DNA from: Patiria miniata
Lineage: Eukaryota > Echinodermata > Asteroidea > Valvatida > Asterinidae
Length of the DNA stretch: 64,000 nt
Assembly (NCBI RefSeq): GCF_015706575.1
Contig: NW_024037074.1
Location: 23,921,334-23,985,333, forward strand
Reading direction: 5' to 3'
Notes under the pieces: model-generated
Database searches by the model: none
What the model was told of the DNA's origin: nothing
The model's input: the letters and a program-made list of their open reading frames with translations, nothing else
Made by a program: the position numbers and the translations under genes
Shown: piece after piece, positions 60,118 through 64,000 of the stretch
Layout of the letters: the number at the start of each line of letters is the position of its first letter
How positions within the stretch are numbered: position 1 is the stretch's first letter

Positions 60118-60669
60118 TGGGTCATTCTATAAATTTAGGGTCCAAAGTGTGACATTTTTCCTGTCTCTGTTACCTTGGTACTTTGCAATTTGCCGTTCAA
60201 GTATCACTAACCCTAACCTTCCAAAATCCTCTTTGCAATATGGAGGATTTTGCAGGATTGAGGCTATGGCAAAAATGTGTGGCTGATTTTAGAGGACTAT
60301 ATTATTGTTGTTTATAATCAGACGTACCGGTACATAAATTTAGGCCTAGATTATACTTCAAATCCGATCTGCACTGCTCCAGGATGTCACTGGCTCTGCC
60401 TCAACATATTTGATAGTGATTGCTGGAGGGTTTTGCAGGATTGAGGCTGTAGCAATTTTTTACATGGAGGCAGTCGGAGGATTTTGCAGTATTGAGGTCG
60501 CATCCTAGCAAAAATTTTTTTTGTATTTCTTGGGTACGTAGTTTGCTACATAGTCATTCTTGGAGGATGACTGCATTAAGGAGTGCATCAGAATTATAAA
60601 ATCATACATGTAGCTGTCAGATGCAACAGGGACAGGAAAAAAGTGGACCCCAATTTACAGAAAGACCCA
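60118..60669. mobile_element. MITE family F (copy C), carrying a nested family A element
   Basis: Ends GGGTCATTCTATAAATTTAG and CAATTTACAGAAAGACCC enclose it. Its body is split by a truncated family A MITE (60207-60514). Sequence on either side of the insert matches copy B (CCTGTCTCTGTTACC; GCAACAGGGACAGG). Confidence 0.8.
60207..60514 (-). mobile_element. MITE family A (copy f, truncated) nested in family F
   Basis: CTAACCCTAACCTTCC starts it. GGAGGATTTTGCAGGATTGA, CTGCTCCAGGATGTCACTGG and CGCATCCTAGCAAAAA follow. The final GTTAGGGTTAA is missing. It lacks the GGTCTTGGGCC block present in other copies. Confidence 0.8.
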
Positions 60670-60679
60670 TATGTACATG

Positions 60680-62560
60680 TACGGTACCTTCAAGAGTGCA
60701 CAGCGGATAAAAGAAACCTGCCAAACACCATCCCCACTTAAATGAAATTAAAAATTAAAACTGCCAACAATTTGGAATAATTGATTTTTAAGACGCATTT
60801 TTCACATGCTATGAATGTCCACTTGTCGTTTTTGCCATAATTTGTATTTTCTTTTGTCCTATAACAAGCAACACATTATGAGTGAATGAACAGAAAAAAA
60901 ATTGTTCAAATATCAGATTCTTTCGTTATCGGGAATCTGAATAATCCCCACAAAAAAACTTAAGAAATGTACTGCCCCTTTAAAGAGGAATTTATGTTTA
61001 TTTAAAAAAAAAGAGGAGTGAAAAGTGAGTTATAGAGAAGGAAACAGAATCCATCTCCTGCCTTCAGATAGAAAAAAAAATTGCAATTTATCGGAGTTTC
61101 CAGCAGAGCCTTCCAAGATAAATCTGGCACGAAATCAAAGTGACAGCCCTGCTTGCCTAAGCACTTGGCAAATTCAATTAAACTCCCGGGCTATCATTCC
61201 ATCTTTCGCTCCAAATGTTTTTCAAAGCCGTGAACTGAAGTAAACAGCGCAGTCGCTGAAAAATATTAAAAACCCGCCGGCGGTTTTCCAGTAGTACCAT
61301 GAGTCCGTAGTGGCAGTTTAGTTGTTTTTTTTCTTGAACAGTTCTTAAGGGTTTGTCTTTTTCCCTGGCCATGCAAACTCATTCGGCCTCTGGCGCGAGA
61401 ATCTTAAAGTGCTTGCTATTGCGGGGAAAAATGTAGATGAGAATGTGCACGTCGCCTCCAAACTATTTTGTGAACATATCAAGCGTTGAAAGAAGATATA
61501 ATTACAAACACAGCTTTCTTTTAAATGTCAAATTGTTTACTCGTCTGGCACTTGGTATGCCGTAAGTTGAGGGGTTCACATCTCGCAACAGTACATGTAA
61601 TCACAAACTCGTTAACTATGAAATGTTAAAGGGGGAACATTCTTCTTGGAATTACATTTTAATTTGGTATCATTCATGTTAATGTTTTACTCATTAATGC
61701 CCTTTGGTAAATAATATTTTTCTCTCAGGACGGCCTTGAGTTCTTAAAAAATACCATCGAATGCATGCCCTTTAATTTGAACTGATAGTGGCGGTGCGTG
61801 CTAATGAAAACATGCAGAGGAAGACATCGACGGTTTACAGACTCTCATTTGTCAGTGCTCAATGTGGGCTAAGTAACCTCAGACGCGGCACAAGGAGGAA
61901 GCCCAGCAAGAATCCCAGCCATTCCCGAACAACTTGGGGAGAAAATGGGTCAACTATGCGACTCTTCTTGTAGCGGCTCGACTTCTTGAGTCAAGCCAAT
62001 TTTTTTTTTTTTATCTCTCTCAGTCTCTCTCGATCACTCTTCTGTCCCAGACAGGATGCACGAGTGATTGAGAATGCAGGAGGTTGTGTCTTTAATCCTC
62101 TCTCTTACATCGTCGAGTGTGCATCACTTGGCACTGAAAGGAGGGCTGCAAATGACTCCGTCTTTTTTCCCCCCTTATTTTCTTCTTTTTCTTTAAGTGA
62201 CTGCTCGCCGATGCGCAGAGGCGGTGCACAGTGTACCGCAAGTTTTCAGCAAGGACTTGTCCCATCCTGTCCCATCAAATGAGGAGTTAATGATGGGGAG
62301 GGGGCCCCACTGGGATTCGTCTGAGGACAGCCAGGTTTTTTTTTCTGCGTGTATAATTTAAAAACTTGAAAGGTATAGCAGTGGCGACAGCGCGTCTTGG
62401 GCGGAGAGATTGGAACTCCTTAAGGAGTTTGTATTTACTTTGAGCAAGTCCTGCCAGGGCAAATTTAATGGATCTGCTACATGTACATGTATGCCGAAAA
62501 GAAGTTTAGTAAATTTCAAAATCAGCTGAGAACCGGTCATAAGCAATGTAAATCATATTG
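60680..62560. other. No gene seen; unique DNA with possible regulatory character
   Basis: The stretch is free of the window's repeat families and has moderate CpG at 61170-61480 and 61780-61990. Frames of 60-98 codons occur on both strands, but none has splice context or motif support. Confidence 0.4.
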
Positions 62561-62654
62561 TAATCTGGCTGGTAACCTGCCCTTGCTAAGTGTTTTCTGT
62601 GTTTAGCAAATGTCCATGTTAGCATTTCTATGAAATTGGCCATGATTTAACCCA

Positions 62655-62760
62655 TTAGCACAGTCCTTAATGCATTTTATTACACTGTGTTTACACCTGT
62701 AACACATTGTATTACATTGTGTTTGCACCTGTATTACATTGTGTTACATTGTGGTTATTC
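62655..62760. repeat. Imperfect tandem repeat, TGTATTACATTGTGTTTACACC unit
   Basis: About four units of 20-28 bp carry TTACATTGTGTT and CACCTGTA words. A decayed family E fragment (to about 62650) sits immediately upstream. Confidence 0.75.
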
Positions 62761-63627
62761 ACTGAAAAATCCACACAACTATAGAGTGCTTGGGCAGTTT
62801 AGGGCATTACAGGGGTAATAGACAGGGCAATTTGGGTTCAGTGTCTAACTTTTTATGTACCTTGAATGCTGAGTAATCATAAAGAGTTGGACTGCATGTT
62901 CATAAATGTAGACTTTGCATCAATAATTTAGTAGCATAGCATTGCTACAGTACTAGATTGTCAGAGCTGTGCTTCTTGCATCAAGAGGGAGCCTGAACCA
63001 TGAAGTTTCGGGACGAGAGCCTTTAGTTCAATATCAGAATCTCGTAATGTAATGTACCATGGTGTACATGTAGGTGCAAGGCACATAAATAGTTGTACAG
63101 GTTTTGTACACTGTAAATCAGTCACTAGTTCAACCAGAAGGGCCTATAAATCAGTATCCTCTCCAGATGAAATTTATTCAGATTTTACCCCACCCCTAAA
63201 AAAAAAATCACTTTTAATTTTTTATTTGGGGGAGGGGGGCAAATAACATTCACTTTTCACTGACTTTGCAAGTCATGATATTTCAATAAATTCCAAGTTA
63301 TTCAAACATTCGCACAGCTGTTACACACATGTATCTGTCAATGAATCCATAATTTCTCAATGCGTCTCTCGTTCACGCTGAGATGAATGGCTAACCTTGC
63401 TCCTTCTGAACTAAAACTGTGTCGGACTGGGAAAATAACCATTGTTTCAGTGTGACAAATTGCCGAGACAAGCTACCCATTTAATGAGTATATGAAAACG
63501 TTGGGTCATAAAATGAAGCGCTTTCACTTTTGTTTAGAAATTAAGTCAGATCATAAATAAACACGATTTTTTGAAAGTTTTTTTTGGGGAGGGGGCGGTA
63601 GTGCACTTTTGAGGTTATTCAAACAAG
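62761..63627. other. No gene seen
   Basis: This is AT-rich unique DNA with short A and G runs (near 63200 and 63580). Nothing else was recognised. Confidence 0.5.
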
Positions 63628-63917
63628 TTATTATTATTATTATTATTAATCATTTCTGGTAATGAAACCAAGGATTCCTCAAAAGCGCCCTAGGCACTGT
63701 AGCTCGCAAGCCTGAAGAAACCTGTGGAGAGAAGACAATGAGAAGAAGTTACAGTTTTAGAGGCGGGAGGAAAAGCCCAGAAGAATATTCTGGGGAAAAC
63801 CCACGGAATCAGGCAGGGACTGAAAACCCAATCCACATATTGGCCCAGGCGGGATTCGAACCCGGGTCACAGCGGTGGAAGGCGACGAAAGTACCGCTAC
63901 GCCAACCTGACTCCCCA
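63628..63917 (-). mobile_element. tRNA-derived SINE with ATT-repeat tail
   Basis: On the minus strand the head has A-box-like TTGGCGTAGCGG (about 63903-63892) and B box GGTTCGAATCC (63862-63852) with tRNA-like spacing. The body contains GTTTTCAGTCCCTGCCTGAT and CCCCAGAATATTCTTCTGGG, and it ends in (TAA)n, seen as ATT repeats at 63628-63650. The layout resembles the 46.4-kb SINE. It is a SINE, not a functional tRNA gene, since no acceptor stem closes after the B box. Confidence 0.85.
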
Positions 63918-64000
63918 AGTCAAGGCTTTGGGATGGATAATGTACATGTGATGATGATGAATGCATGTTCCTGTGTGCGTTTGACTGCATATTGCTGCCA

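Noticed and set aside
63840-63917. Functional tRNA gene on the minus strand
   Set aside because: A and B boxes are present, but no paired acceptor stem is seen after the B box, and the sequence continues as a SINE body with a TAA tail.
1-64000. CRISPR arrays, insertion sequences, operons, rRNA, viral or LTR elements
   Set aside because: Nothing of these types was seen; the tandem arrays lack spacers, and no reverse transcriptase, integrase, capsid or envelope motif was recognised.

Overview
The window looks like a piece of an animal nuclear genome. It is AT-rich and almost entirely non-coding, and it is full of short DNA-transposon relics, tRNA-derived SINEs, microsatellites and G/C homopolymer runs. 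No bacterial, plasmid, organellar or viral gene layout is visible. The one gene that can be named, together with the repeat style (TTAA-flanked MITEs, foldback elements, tRNA-SINEs, abundant TACATGTA), suggests a marine invertebrate deuterostome, perhaps an echinoderm. The clade is an inference.

The recognised gene is the ciliary leucine-rich-repeat protein CFAP410 (C21orf2) on the minus strand. Three exons are well supported: 11144-10874, 8101-7951 and 1347-1260. They join in frame with matching phases (0/1, 1/2, 2/0) and GT-AG borders, and encode the LRR block, the LDN-x-x-VT segment and the conserved GLKP segment. A 19-nt microexon at 30529-30511 is a plausible upstream piece that ends exactly where human exon coding ends (after ...LTD). 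The ATG exon and the C-terminal NEK1-binding helix exon were not found. The C-terminal exon should lie beyond base 1, and the ATG exon lies somewhere above 30529 or outside.

Layout: 1-1259 intron; 1348-7950 intron with a CCAAT/TATA-bearing stretch (5280-5640) and hairpin MITEs (6723-7244, 7437-7708); 8102-10873 intron with a nested MITE pair (10107-10678); 11145-30510 a 19-kb intron packed with TTAA-flanked MITEs, tandem repeats, a SINE and an unrecognised coding-like pair of segments (29866-29410, minus); 30530-64000 presumed 5' intron or intergenic DNA, with foldback MITEs, SINEs, a LINE tail fragment, nested MITEs, an RFX/X-box-like site (50325-50353), and two further coding-like islands (53357-53566 plus; 56149-56363 plus).

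At least ten repeat families recur two or more times inside the window. Several are inserted into one another, giving a relative order of activity. The strongest unusual observations are: (1) a TTAA element family whose central palindrome differs between copies by paired, compensatory changes; (2) an 80-bp-arm foldback with only four mismatches; (3) a fresh 31-bp inverted duplication inside one copy of another family; and (4) three coding-like islands that I cannot assign to a family. No complete novel gene system could be demonstrated from sequence alone.
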